Below are positions 35,852 through 43,465 of a stretch of DNA of 55,467 bases, in pieces. A program made the position numbers and the translations under genes. Position 1 is the first letter of the stretch. Each line of letters opens with the position of its first letter. Below the pieces are notes generated by a model that saw only the letters and a program-made list of their open reading frames with translations, did not search any database and was not told the origin of the DNA. Where the stretch lies: assembly GCA_947378555.1 (NCBI GenBank), contig CANCKM010000003.1:1-55467 (forward strand), in the 5' to 3' direction. This DNA is from Microbacteriaceae bacterium (GTDB taxonomy: Bacteria; Actinomycetota; Actinomycetes; Actinomycetales; Microbacteriaceae).

Positions 35852-37213
35852 ATGAATGACAAAGTAGTTGCAGCCGACCCAACCGTTTTGGCTGGACTTG
35901 ACAACTATGTCAACCTGCCCGCGGCTCAACAGCCAACCTGGCTTGATCAGGACGAAATCAAGCGAGTGCGCGCCGAGCTCGCAGTTTTGCCACCGCTGGT
36001 TTTTGCTGGCGAAGTAGACACCTTGCGCAAGCGGTTGGCCGAAGCCGCCGCTGGTCGGGCATTCCTGCTGCAGGGTGGCGACTGTGCCGAGACCTTTGCC
36101 GATGCGACCGCTGACAAGATCAGAAACCGCGTCAAGACACTCTTGCAGATGGCGGTGGTTTTGATGTACGGCGCGTCCATGCCGGTAATCAAGATGGGAA
36201 GAATGGCTGGGCAGTTTGCCAAGCCACGTTCTTCCGATACGGAAACTCGCGAGGGAATCACTCTTCCGGCCTACCGTGGCGACGCCGTCAATGGCTATGA
36301 CTTCACCGCCGAATCTCGCCGTCACAACCCAGAGCGTCTGTTGAAGACCTACAACACCTCGGCGGCAACTCTAAACCTGATCCGCGCTTTCACCACGGGT
36401 GGATTTGCCGACTTGCGTTTGGTTCACGAATGGAACAAGGGTTTCATTGATAACCCGGCCAACGCCAGGTACGAGTCACTGGCAAAAGAAATTGATCGTG
36501 CAATAAAGTTCATGGCTGCCTCTGGCGTCGACTCCAGCGAACTAAAAGCTACCGAGTTTTATGTCAGTCACGAAGCGCTGCTCTTTGACTACGAGAGACC
36601 GATGACCCGCATCGACTCAAGAACCGGAACCCCCTACGACACCTCGGGTCACTTCATCTGGATCGGTGAGAGAACTCGTCAAATCGATGGCGCTCATGTT
36701 GATTTCCTGTCCAAGGTCAGAAACCCAATCGGCGTAAAAATCGGCCCGAACACCCAGGTCGCCGACATCCTTGAGCTAATCGAAAAGCTTGATCCAAATC
36801 GTGAACCAGGTCGACTAACCTTTATCACCCGAATGGGTGCGACCAAGATTCGCGAGGCGCTGCCGAAGCTTGTCGAGGCGGTTCGCGATTCTGGAGCCCT
36901 ACCGCTCTGGATAACCGATCCAATGCACGGAAACGGAATAACCACCGCCAACGGCTACAAGTCAAGACGTTTCGATGATGTCATGGACGAGGTTCGAGGC
37001 TTCTTTGAGGTTCACAAGGCCGCGGGAACCTTCCCCGGAGGAATCCACATCGAGCTAACCGGTGACGACGTAGCCGAGTGTCTAGGTGGCTCCGACCACA
37101 TCGATGAAGCCACTCTTGAGCAACGTTACGAGTCGCTTTGCGACCCTAGGCTCAATCACATGCAGTCACTCGAGCTTGCCTTCTTGGTGAGCGAGGAGCT
37201 GGCTCGGCGCTAG
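35852..37213 (+). CDS. aroG: 3-deoxy-7-phosphoheptulonate synthase, class II
   Basis: The class II (plant-like) DAHP synthase condenses PEP and erythrose 4-phosphate, the first shikimate step. The 453-residue protein carries FLLQGGDCAETF (metal Cys), the KMGRMAGQFAKPRS motif, ATEFYVSHEALLFDYE, GEAHVDFLSK-like ERTRQIDGAHVDF, WITDPMHGN and HIELTGDDVAECLGG. ATG 35852 follows the plsC stop closely with AGAAGAGA upstream. Together with aroH and tyrA at 10.2-11.6 kb it supplies the tyrosine pathway. It converges with the kinase gene with a two-base gap. Confidence 0.96.
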   Translation: MNDKVVAADPTVLAGLDNYVNLPAAQQPTWLDQDEIKRVRAELAVLPPLVFAGEVDTLRKRLAEAAAGRAFLLQGGDCAETFADATADKIRNRVKTLLQMAVVLMYGASMPVIKMGRMAGQFAKPRSSDTETREGITLPAYRGDAVNGYDFTAESRRHNPERLLKTYNTSAATLNLIRAFTTGGFADLRLVHEWNKGFIDNPANARYESLAKEIDRAIKFMAASGVDSSELKATEFYVSHEALLFDYERPMTRIDSRTGTPYDTSGHFIWIGERTRQIDGAHVDFLSKVRNPIGVKIGPNTQVADILELIEKLDPNREPGRLTFITRMGATKIREALPKLVEAVRDSGALPLWITDPMHGNGITTANGYKSRRFDDVMDEVRGFFEVHKAAGTFPGGIHIELTGDDVAECLGGSDHIDEATLEQRYESLCDPRLNHMQSLELAFLVSEELARR

Positions 37214-37215
37214 CC

Positions 37216-39129
37216 CTATCTCAGGTTAGAGATCACAACGGTGTCGTGAACTCGAAGTTTGGTGCCCGCGTTAGCGGACACGCTGCGAACCTTTACGATT
37301 CCCCAGTTTTGCCGCAGTTGGTCGGTGTTCACTTTAACGGTGAGTTGCAGGCTCTCCAGCAGTGACTGCGCCGCACTCAGCGTCTCGCCAACCACGTTGG
37401 GCATAATCACCAGATTTGGCCCCTTGGAGACCCAAAGCGTCACCTTGCCACCCTTGCCGATTGGTTCGGTTTGCGGCGTGAGGCGAAGGGCTAGACCGGA
37501 GGCCACGGTGTCGCTGAACTCACTCTCAACCGTCAAGACTGTAAGACCCTGACTTTGGATGTTGTTTATCGCGGTGGCTTGATTCAAGCCGGTCACAGCA
37601 GGCAGCGGGCCAAGTGACTTTTTGAGGCTGATCGGTGTCGACTCTGCCACCCGTTGAAGATTGCTACCGAGAAAGTCAAAGACTGTTCCGGCCTTGGCCT
37701 CATTGAAGTACTCGGCAATTGCACCAACCGAAAAGTTGCTTTTGGCTAGCCTGCTGGTTGCAGTTTTAACATCCAGCCCGCGAAGGGGAGGAACCAGGGA
37801 CATCCTCGGACCCTTCGAAACGATAATGACAAGATTTGAGCCCTTTAAGAAGAACTGCCCGGCGGCCGGTTGGGTTCTGATGATGTAGCCATCACCGACG
37901 CTGCCGGAAAACTCGTTAATCACTCTGAAGTTCTCGGTCAGGCCTGCAATCGCCGGGGTGGCGGCGGCCAGCTTTCGATTGGTCAACTCGGGCACCGTCG
38001 CAAATCCACCCGGCCCAGCACCAAACCACCAGCCTGACCCCAAGCCCAGCAAAAGCACGATAACGCTAAAGAAAGCTATCGCGCCAGCGCGTTTCTTTCG
38101 GTTCTGGCCAAGCTGTTCCAGCGGCGACCACGGTGCCTGGCTGGTTTCCAACTCGGTCAAAATTTCCGTTTGCCCGGCAGCGCCAATCTCGGCTGATTGA
38201 ATGACCGGTTGGAGCTCTTGACCTTCGGTTAGGAGCACTCGAGTTTGGTCGGCAGAGCGCCCGGGCCGAAGGGTATCCATCGTCATTGTTTTATTTTGGT
38301 TCAGGTCGAGTTTCGCCTGGCGAACCGCGCTAAGAAAGGCGGCGGCATCGGCGGGTCTGTGTTGCGGCTCGCGAGCAGTTGCCCAAAGAACCAACTCATC
38401 GAGCAGGGAGGGTATCGAATCTTGAAGGCTGGAAGGGGCGGGAACCTGGTGATTGGCATGTTGAAACGCGACCTGCACCGCCTGTTCGCCCAGGAAGGGC
38501 TGCCGGCCTGTCAACATTTCGAACAGCAAGATACCGGCGGCGTAAACGTCACTTCTGGCATCGGCCTCTCCACGCGTCACCAACTCTGGCGAAAGGTAGG
38601 CGACGGTTCCAATGAGTGAACCGGTTTGAGTTTGATTGCTTATCGAGCGTGCGAGACCGAAATCCCCGAGCTTCACGGCTCCAAAGTCGGAAAGAAAAAC
38701 GTTTTCCGGTTTCAGATCGCGATGCAGGATGCCTGCGGTGTGGGCGGCGGCGAGACCGGCCAAAATGGGTTCAATAATGTCTAGCGCCCTGGTTGCCTCG
38801 AGCGGTGCATGCTGGTCGATTGCCTGCCGCAAAGTTATGCCGGGCACATACTCCATGGCTAGATAAATCAGATTGGCATCTTCGCCCTGATCGAAAATGT
38901 TCACCAGGTTTGGGTGAGAAAGTTTGGCTGCGATGCGTGCCTCGCGAATAAATTTATTTCGGAACGAGGCGTTGTCGGCAAGGTGTGCGTGAATAATTTT
39001 GAGGGCGACGTTGCGTTCAAGCCTCAGGTCTTCGGCCAGATAGACGCTTGCCATGCCACCGCTGGCGATGAGTCGCTCAATGCGGTAGCGCCCACCAATA
39101 ACTCGACCCACCAAAGGTCCATCAGACAT
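37216..39129 (-). CDS. Membrane Ser/Thr protein kinase with PASTA repeats
   Basis: The cytosolic kinase domain (about 10-280) has catalytic Lys44 in VALKIIHA, LHRDLKPENV, LGDFGLARS and GTVAYLSPEL. A juxtamembrane linker, one helix (about 350-370) and four extracellular PASTA-like repeats follow (boundaries at SKGP, SLGP, SKGP). PASTA domains bind muropeptides or lipid II, so this kinase probably reads wall synthesis. It occupies the pknL position next to aroG and the Rv2175c homologue but has PknB architecture. ATG 39129 with GGAGG six bases upstream is preferred to TTG 39135. Likely substrates are GarA and the adjacent HTH protein. Confidence 0.93.
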   Translation of the reverse strand: MSDGPLVGRVIGGRYRIERLIASGGMASVYLAEDLRLERNVALKIIHAHLADNASFRNKFIREARIAAKLSHPNLVNIFDQGEDANLIYLAMEYVPGITLRQAIDQHAPLEATRALDIIEPILAGLAAAHTAGILHRDLKPENVFLSDFGAVKLGDFGLARSISNQTQTGSLIGTVAYLSPELVTRGEADARSDVYAAGILLFEMLTGRQPFLGEQAVQVAFQHANHQVPAPSSLQDSIPSLLDELVLWATAREPQHRPADAAAFLSAVRQAKLDLNQNKTMTMDTLRPGRSADQTRVLLTEGQELQPVIQSAEIGAAGQTEILTELETSQAPWSPLEQLGQNRKKRAGAIAFFSVIVLLLGLGSGWWFGAGPGGFATVPELTNRKLAAATPAIAGLTENFRVINEFSGSVGDGYIIRTQPAAGQFFLKGSNLVIIVSKGPRMSLVPPLRGLDVKTATSRLAKSNFSVGAIAEYFNEAKAGTVFDFLGSNLQRVAESTPISLKKSLGPLPAVTGLNQATAINNIQSQGLTVLTVESEFSDTVASGLALRLTPQTEPIGKGGKVTLWVSKGPNLVIMPNVVGETLSAAQSLLESLQLTVKVNTDQLRQNWGIVKVRSVSANAGTKLRVHDTVVISNLR

Positions 39130-39226
39130 ATTCAACCTCCGAAATCAAAGTTTCGAAAAGGTCTAGCATTTGCTTGGATCACCAATCGTCACAGAAATAT
39201 GTTTACACGGTGGCAGATATAAACCT

Positions 39227-39239
39227 GTTAGGTGCTAAC
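39227..39239. promoter_or_regulatory. Perfect inverted repeat GTTAG-GTG-CTAAC
   Basis: Five-base arms with a three-base spacer abut the GTG start chosen for the HTH gene. The divergent gap otherwise holds TATAAA (39218-39223) as a possible -10. Autoregulation by the HTH protein is a guess. Confidence 0.35.
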
Positions 39240-39605
39240 GTGTGGCAATCTTATCTTGTGACTGACGCACTGGCCCAAGTGGGCAAATGGATAACCGTTC
39301 CTGAAGCAGCCGAGATTCTTGGCATTCCGATGGGAAAGGTTCGACGACTAATCGAAGAGCACAACCTGATTGCGGTTCGCCGCGAAGGAGCTCTTAGAAT
39401 TCCTGCCGAGATAATTGTCAATGGTGAGCCACTGCCAAGCCTTCGAGGAACCGTTTTGGTTTTGCTCGACTCGGGGTTCAACCTCGAACAGGCCGTCCAA
39501 TGGCTTTACACCGAAGAGCCACTTCTCGGAGCCACTCCGATGAACGCGCTACTGGCCGGAAGAAAATCCGAAATCAGAAGACTGGCCCAGGCTCTAGCTC
39601 TCTAA
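39240..39605 (+). CDS. Rv2175c-type helix-turn-helix DNA-binding protein
   Basis: The product (121 aa from GTG 39240) has a winged helix-turn-helix: WITVPEAAEILGIPMGKVRRLIEEHNLIAVRREG, then the C-terminal TEEPLLGATPMNALLAGRKSEIRR typical of the Rv2175c family. In M. tuberculosis Rv2175c is phosphorylated by PknL, which lowers DNA binding; here the kinase is the divergent neighbour, so the pair is conserved. The track start at 39174 would add a poorly conserved leader; GTG 39258 is another possible start. It converges with the prenyl synthase gene, overlapping by four bases. Confidence 0.87.
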   Translation: MWQSYLVTDALAQVGKWITVPEAAEILGIPMGKVRRLIEEHNLIAVRREGALRIPAEIIVNGEPLPSLRGTVLVLLDSGFNLEQAVQWLYTEEPLLGATPMNALLAGRKSEIRRLAQALAL

Positions 39606-40717
39606 GAATCTCGGTTTATGACCTTGAGCGCTAGCTCGCGCAGTTGTTGCTTCGCGCTTGGGTTCATGTCGATCAGGTCTAGAGCTGCCAGGCTCTCGTT
39701 GGCCAATTCGTCTATCATTCGCTCAGTTTTTGCAAGAGCTTGCGTTGAAACTATCGTTCGCTGAAGAAAACCGATTTGTTCGGCATCCAACTCTTTTGCC
39801 GTCAACAGCTCATCCACCACTTTGCCAACCGAGGTTGGCAGCGCTTCTCTGGTCAGGGCGATGAGCACCGTGCGTTTTCCCTCGCGCAAATCGTCACCAG
39901 CTGGCTTGCCGGTAACGCTCGGGTCGCCGAAGACTCCCAGAATGTCATCTCGCAGTTGGAAGGCCATTCCAAGGGGGATTCCGAACGCGCTGAGCGCTCG
40001 CAGCAGCCCAGGCTCTGCTCCTGCAAAAGCGGCGCCAATTAGCAGCGGGGCTTCAATGCTGTATTTGGCCGTCTTGTAGAGCATCACGCGATTGGCTCGG
40101 CCAACCGCCTCGCTCACCGGCCTCGTCATAGCGGCGTTTTCTTCAAGAACATCGAGATACTGACCGGCCATGACCTCAACCCGCATCCGGCTGAATTCGT
40201 CGCGACAGGCGGATTCGATTATCAGATTTGGTGACTGCAGAAGCGCGTGACCAAACAGTTCGCTACTCCAGCCAAGCATCAGGTCGCCGACGAGCACCGA
40301 ACCGGCCACCCCAAAGCGTTCGGGGCTGCCACCCCAACCAGATTTCTGATGCAGTGCCTCGAACCGTTTGTGAACCGATGGTGCACCGCGACGAGTGTCT
40401 GATTGATCTAGAAGGTCATCGTGAACCAGAGCGGCTGCATGGAACATTTCAAGTGCGGCGGCAATGCCCACCATCGATGCCGAGGATTTCGCCAACTGCT
40501 CCGGGTTCTGTTGGGGTTCTGCCACCGACAGGGTTCCGGCCCAGGCCCAGTAGCAGAAGAGCGCTCGGAATCGCTTACCTCCGGCTAATAGGCTTTGGGT
40601 GTAGTCGACAACTGTAGTTAGGTCCGGCGAGATTGCCGAAAACTCGTTTCTGCGTTCTTCGCAGAAATCTTCCAGTTGTTCCTGAACAAGTTGCAATAGG
40701 TTGGCTGTTTCACTCAC
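39602..40717 (-). CDS. Polyprenyl diphosphate synthase (IdsA-like)
   Basis: The first aspartate-rich motif HDDLLDQSDTRRG (about residue 107) and the second, LRDDILGVFGDPSVTGKPAGDDLREGKRT, mark an all-trans chain-elongating isoprenyl synthase of 371 residues, the IdsA/GrcC type that gives geranylgeranyl or longer diphosphates. Product length cannot be read with confidence. Such products feed carotenoid, menaquinone or other isoprenoids. The start is GTG 40717 without a Shine-Dalgarno but with TAGGCT six bases upstream on the minus strand, so it looks leaderless. Same position as idsA2 (Rv2173) beside the kinase/HTH pair. Confidence 0.92.
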   Translation of the reverse strand: MSETANLLQLVQEQLEDFCEERRNEFSAISPDLTTVVDYTQSLLAGGKRFRALFCYWAWAGTLSVAEPQQNPEQLAKSSASMVGIAAALEMFHAAALVHDDLLDQSDTRRGAPSVHKRFEALHQKSGWGGSPERFGVAGSVLVGDLMLGWSSELFGHALLQSPNLIIESACRDEFSRMRVEVMAGQYLDVLEENAAMTRPVSEAVGRANRVMLYKTAKYSIEAPLLIGAAFAGAEPGLLRALSAFGIPLGMAFQLRDDILGVFGDPSVTGKPAGDDLREGKRTVLIALTREALPTSVGKVVDELLTAKELDAEQIGFLQRTIVSTQALAKTERMIDELANESLAALDLIDMNPSAKQQLRELALKVINRDS

Positions 40718-40723
40718 AGGGAT

Positions 40724-40729
40724 AGCCTA
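40724..40729 (-). promoter_or_regulatory. Candidate -10 element of a leaderless prenyl synthase promoter
   Basis: TAGGCT on the minus strand, then six bases, then GTG. TAGAAT at 40746-40751 on the plus strand is the likely -10 of the divergent DUF3040 gene. Confidence 0.5.
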
Positions 40730-40783
40730 ATCGCCAGCGTCAAGTTAGAATTCGACTGCTGCATAACAATGTTGGAGGGATCA

Positions 40784-41143
40784 ATGGCACTGTCAGAGAG
40801 AGAACAGAAACTGCTTGACGAGCTCGAACGTGGGCTTTATGAATCGGACTCCAATTTTGCGAGTCGTGTTTCGCGTAAACCCAAGAGCAGCCCGGCCGCG
40901 CGCCTCGTCACGGGTGTCCTTTTGGCAATGATTGGCTTATCGGTGCTGGTGTTTTCAGTCGTAATTCAGTTTGTGGTTTTTGGGGTGGTCGGTTTCGCCT
41001 TCATGCTAGGTGGATTGGTTTTGGCGAGCACAAGCTGGTCAGGCCCTTCCCTTTCGGCCGAGAAGGTCGCAAAACCCCGTAAATCGGGAATCTCCTCAAA
41101 GAGCTTCTTTGAAGATCGCTGGGATAAACGCCAGGGGGGATAG
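40784..41143 (+). CDS. DUF3040 membrane protein
   Basis: ATG 40784 follows GGAGGG with six bases spacing; the track start (TTG 40769) lies before it. The 119-residue product starts with the family signature MALSEREQKLLDELERGL, then has two closely spaced hydrophobic helices (about 45-90) and a basic C-terminal tail. DUF3040 genes lie just upstream of mraZ across actinobacteria. Function is unknown; location suggests a link to division or wall synthesis. It ends at a strong terminator, so it is transcribed separately from the dcw operon. Confidence 0.88.
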   Translation: MALSEREQKLLDELERGLYESDSNFASRVSRKPKSSPAARLVTGVLLAMIGLSVLVFSVVIQFVVFGVVGFAFMLGGLVLASTSWSGPSLSAEKVAKPRKSGISSKSFFEDRWDKRQGG

Positions 41144-41166
41144 TCGCCCGTCTTTTTTCAAGTTTG

Positions 41167-41195
41167 AACCCGAATCCAGAGGATTCGGGTTTTTT
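41167..41195 (+). terminator. Rho-independent terminator after DUF3040
   Basis: The 11-base-pair stem AACCCGAATCC / GGATTCGGGTT with an AGA loop is followed by T residues. It lies 23 bases after the stop and isolates the mraZ promoter region from upstream transcription. Confidence 0.93.
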
Positions 41196-41309
41196 CGTTA
41201 ATCGGTGATTAGCAAGAAATTCGCCCCATTTCCCTCCACCCGTGAATTCCTTGTGTTTATTGGGCTCTCAATCAGCTTTGCGCCAATTTATTCCCGCGCT
41301 CTAGAGTTT

Positions 41310-41339
41310 GTGGTGCAAAGTGGTGTAAAGTGGGGCAAC
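41310..41339 (+). promoter_or_regulatory. MraZ operator: three 10-base GTGG repeats over the promoter
   Basis: GTGGTGCAAA, GTGGTGTAAA and GTGGGGCAAC stand in perfect 10-base register, with a weaker ATGG at 41340. They match the known style of MraZ sites (repeated TGGGN in E. coli, AAAGTG boxes in Mycoplasma). TAAAGT at 41325-41330, preceded by TG, is a plausible extended -10 inside the array, so binding would block RNA polymerase. Confidence 0.8.
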
Positions 41340-41371
41340 ATGGAACCGATGCGACGAGAAAGGGGATTGTG

Positions 41372-41800
41372 ATGCTAGGCACGCACTCACCCAAACTCGA
41401 CGAAAAGGGGCGTCTGATCCTTCCGGCCAAGTTCAGAGAAGAGTTGGCCAGTGGCGTCGTACTGACCCCGGGTCAAGATCGCTGCATCTACGTTTTCAGC
41501 CTCGCTGAGTTTGCGGCCATTCAAGAAAAGATTCGACAGGCCCCTCTGGCAAGCGCTGAAGCTAGGGCTTACACAAGGGTTTTCTTGTCCCAGGCCCACG
41601 ATGAGGTGCCAGACAAGCAGGGGAGAGTAACCATCCCCGCGACACTTCGAAACTTCGCCGGTCTCAGCAAAGAACTCGCCGTTGTTGGCATTGGTTCGCA
41701 TGCTGAAATTTGGGATGCAACCGCCTGGCAAACCTACCTCGCTGACAAAGAGCAAGCCTTCTCAGATTTGACCGAGGAGGTGATTCCCGGCCTCTTTTAG
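41372..41800 (+). CDS. mraZ: Transcriptional regulator MraZ
   Basis: MraZ is a ring-forming AbrB-fold protein that controls the dcw operon. Two SpoVT/AbrB-like halves are visible in 142 residues: [19 protein letters not shown] at the N terminus and [17 protein letters not shown] near residue 85, each with the DxxGR DNA-contact motif. ATG 41372 with AAAGGGGA upstream is preferred to the track start at 41330, which lies inside the operator. The operator repeats are 33 bases upstream. rsmH follows after 19 bases, so it heads the operon. Confidence 0.95.
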   Translation: MLGTHSPKLDEKGRLILPAKFREELASGVVLTPGQDRCIYVFSLAEFAAIQEKIRQAPLASAEARAYTRVFLSQAHDEVPDKQGRVTIPATLRNFAGLSKELAVVGIGSHAEIWDATAWQTYLADKEQAFSDLTEEVIPGLF

Positions 41801-41819
41801 TTTTGATGCCGGTAGCAAA

Positions 41820-42788
41820 TTGACAGATAAAAAACCAATTTCTGAACTACACGAGCCAGTGATGCTCGAACGCAGCCTGCAACTGCTTGGCCCGGCTCTC
41901 GAGCGCGACGGAGCGGTGCTAGTCGACTGCACTCTGGGTTTGGGCGGCCACAGCGAAGCCTTTCTCCGAGCCTTTCCCAAGCTCACTCTGGTTGGCATTG
42001 ATCGCGATCAAAACGCACTAAGGCTGGCGGCCGAGCGCCTCGAACCGTTTGCCGATCGAATCCATTTGGTTCACGCGGTATACGACGAAATCGCCGAGGT
42101 CCTCTACGACCTGAAAATAAACGCCGCCGATGCGATCTTGCTCGATTTGGGTGTTTCCTCGATGCAACTGGATGAGGCTGACAGAGGATTTGCCTATTCT
42201 TACGCCGCGCCACTCGACATGCGAATGGACGCGAGCAGCGGTAAAACTGCTGCCCAAATACTCGCGTCTTACCCCGAGGCGGAATTGGCTCGAATCTTCA
42301 AGGAATACGGCGAAGAGCGCTATGCCAAACCAATTGCTCGTGAAATTGTGGCACTCAGGGTTAAAGCGCCTTTCACCCTCAGCACCCAATTGGCCAGTCT
42401 GATTACCAAAATTGTTCCGTACATCCCGGGAAAATCCAGTGGTCACCCGGCCAAACGTGTATTCCAGGCACTCAGAATCGAAGTTAACGGAGAACTTGAG
42501 GTTCTTGCCGACACGATGCCAGCCGCGATATCCACTTTGGCCCTGCACGGTCGAATACTGGTGCTTTCCTATCACTCCCTGGAAGACAGAATCGTCAAGC
42601 GGGCCTTAGCCGCCGCTGCCAATTCATCGGCCCCAATTGAGCTTCCAATCGAGTTGCCTGAGCATGCCCCGACAATCAAACTTTTGGTTAAGGGAGCCGA
42701 GCAGGCCACCCCAGACGAGATTCTCAAGAATCCGCGGGCAGCCTCGGTGCGCTTGCGCGCCGCCGAGAAGATACGGCTTCCCAAATGA
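41820..42788 (+). CDS. rsmH: 16S rRNA (cytosine1402-N4)-methyltransferase
   Basis: RsmH (MraW) methylates N4 of C1402 in 16S rRNA. The N terminus has HEPVMLERSL, the SAM site VDCTLGLGGHSEAFL, then ILLDLGVSSMQLDEADRGF, DMRMD and the late ILVLSYHSLEDRIVKR motif. Length 322 aa is typical. The start is TTG 41820 with only a weak GGTAG site upstream, so translation may be coupled to mraZ. It overlaps the ftsL-like gene by four bases (ATGA). Confidence 0.95.
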   Translation: MTDKKPISELHEPVMLERSLQLLGPALERDGAVLVDCTLGLGGHSEAFLRAFPKLTLVGIDRDQNALRLAAERLEPFADRIHLVHAVYDEIAEVLYDLKINAADAILLDLGVSSMQLDEADRGFAYSYAAPLDMRMDASSGKTAAQILASYPEAELARIFKEYGEERYAKPIAREIVALRVKAPFTLSTQLASLITKIVPYIPGKSSGHPAKRVFQALRIEVNGELEVLADTMPAAISTLALHGRILVLSYHSLEDRIVKRALAAAANSSAPIELPIELPEHAPTIKLLVKGAEQATPDEILKNPRAASVRLRAAEKIRLPK

Positions 42789-43444
42789 GCGCGAACCGAG
42801 CCATGAGAGCCGCAAATGCCCAACGCCTGCCGAGTCGCTTCGAGTCGATTCAGGTAGGGCTGCGTTCCGTACCGCTTTCCAATCGTCGCTCCCGCCCAGC
42901 TTCGGTAATCGTGGTGACGCTACTGATTGGTTTCATAGTCGTCCCGCTGCTCAGCTTGCAGTTGAACATTGCTACCGAGCAGGGCGTCTATGAGTTGGCC
43001 GGGCTCAAAGCTCAAAAGAAGGATTTGGCAATAACCTCACAAATCCTTGGCCAACAGCTTGATTCCCTCAGCTCGGATCAAAACCTTTCGAGTGCTGCGA
43101 CCCAACTGGGAATGGTCTCAAATACCAACCCGGTATTTTTGCGCATTGCCGACCAACGCATTTTTGGTCACCCAAAGGCTGCCACGGCAGCAGACGCGAC
43201 GCATTTGGGGTCGAATTTGGTTCCCAATGCTGCTCAAAACAAGCACACCAGGGTTGCTAACCTGCTGGCTCAAGAGGCCGCGGTCAAAGCCCAAATAATA
43301 GCCACTCGAAAAATCGCGGCCCTAAAATTGAGCACGGAAACTCAGCTTGCGCAAAAATCGGCCGGCAATCTTGCGAATGCCAAAAGACCAGCGCCGGTCG
43401 CGGTTAAAGTTGCCGACGGCATCCCAGCCTCACCCACAAATTAG
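42785..43444 (+). CDS. ftsL: FtsL-like septum formation protein
   Basis: This is a single-pass division protein by position (between rsmH and ftsI) and layout: about 40 basic cytosolic residues, one helix (about 40-60, VIVVTLLIGFIVVPLLS) and an extracellular coiled coil (about 60-115; LAGLKAQKKDLAITSQ). Sequence conservation of FtsL is weak, so the call rests mainly on context and topology. After the FtsL core there is an unusual 100-residue tail rich in A, Q, K and N (to residue 219). ATG 42785 overlaps rsmH by four bases. Confidence 0.8.
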   Translation: MSANRAMRAANAQRLPSRFESIQVGLRSVPLSNRRSRPASVIVVTLLIGFIVVPLLSLQLNIATEQGVYELAGLKAQKKDLAITSQILGQQLDSLSSDQNLSSAATQLGMVSNTNPVFLRIADQRIFGHPKAATAADATHLGSNLVPNAAQNKHTRVANLLAQEAAVKAQIIATRKIAALKLSTETQLAQKSAGNLANAKRPAPVAVKVADGIPASPTN

Positions 43445-43465
43445 TGAAGGTAATCGAGGTTTCTC

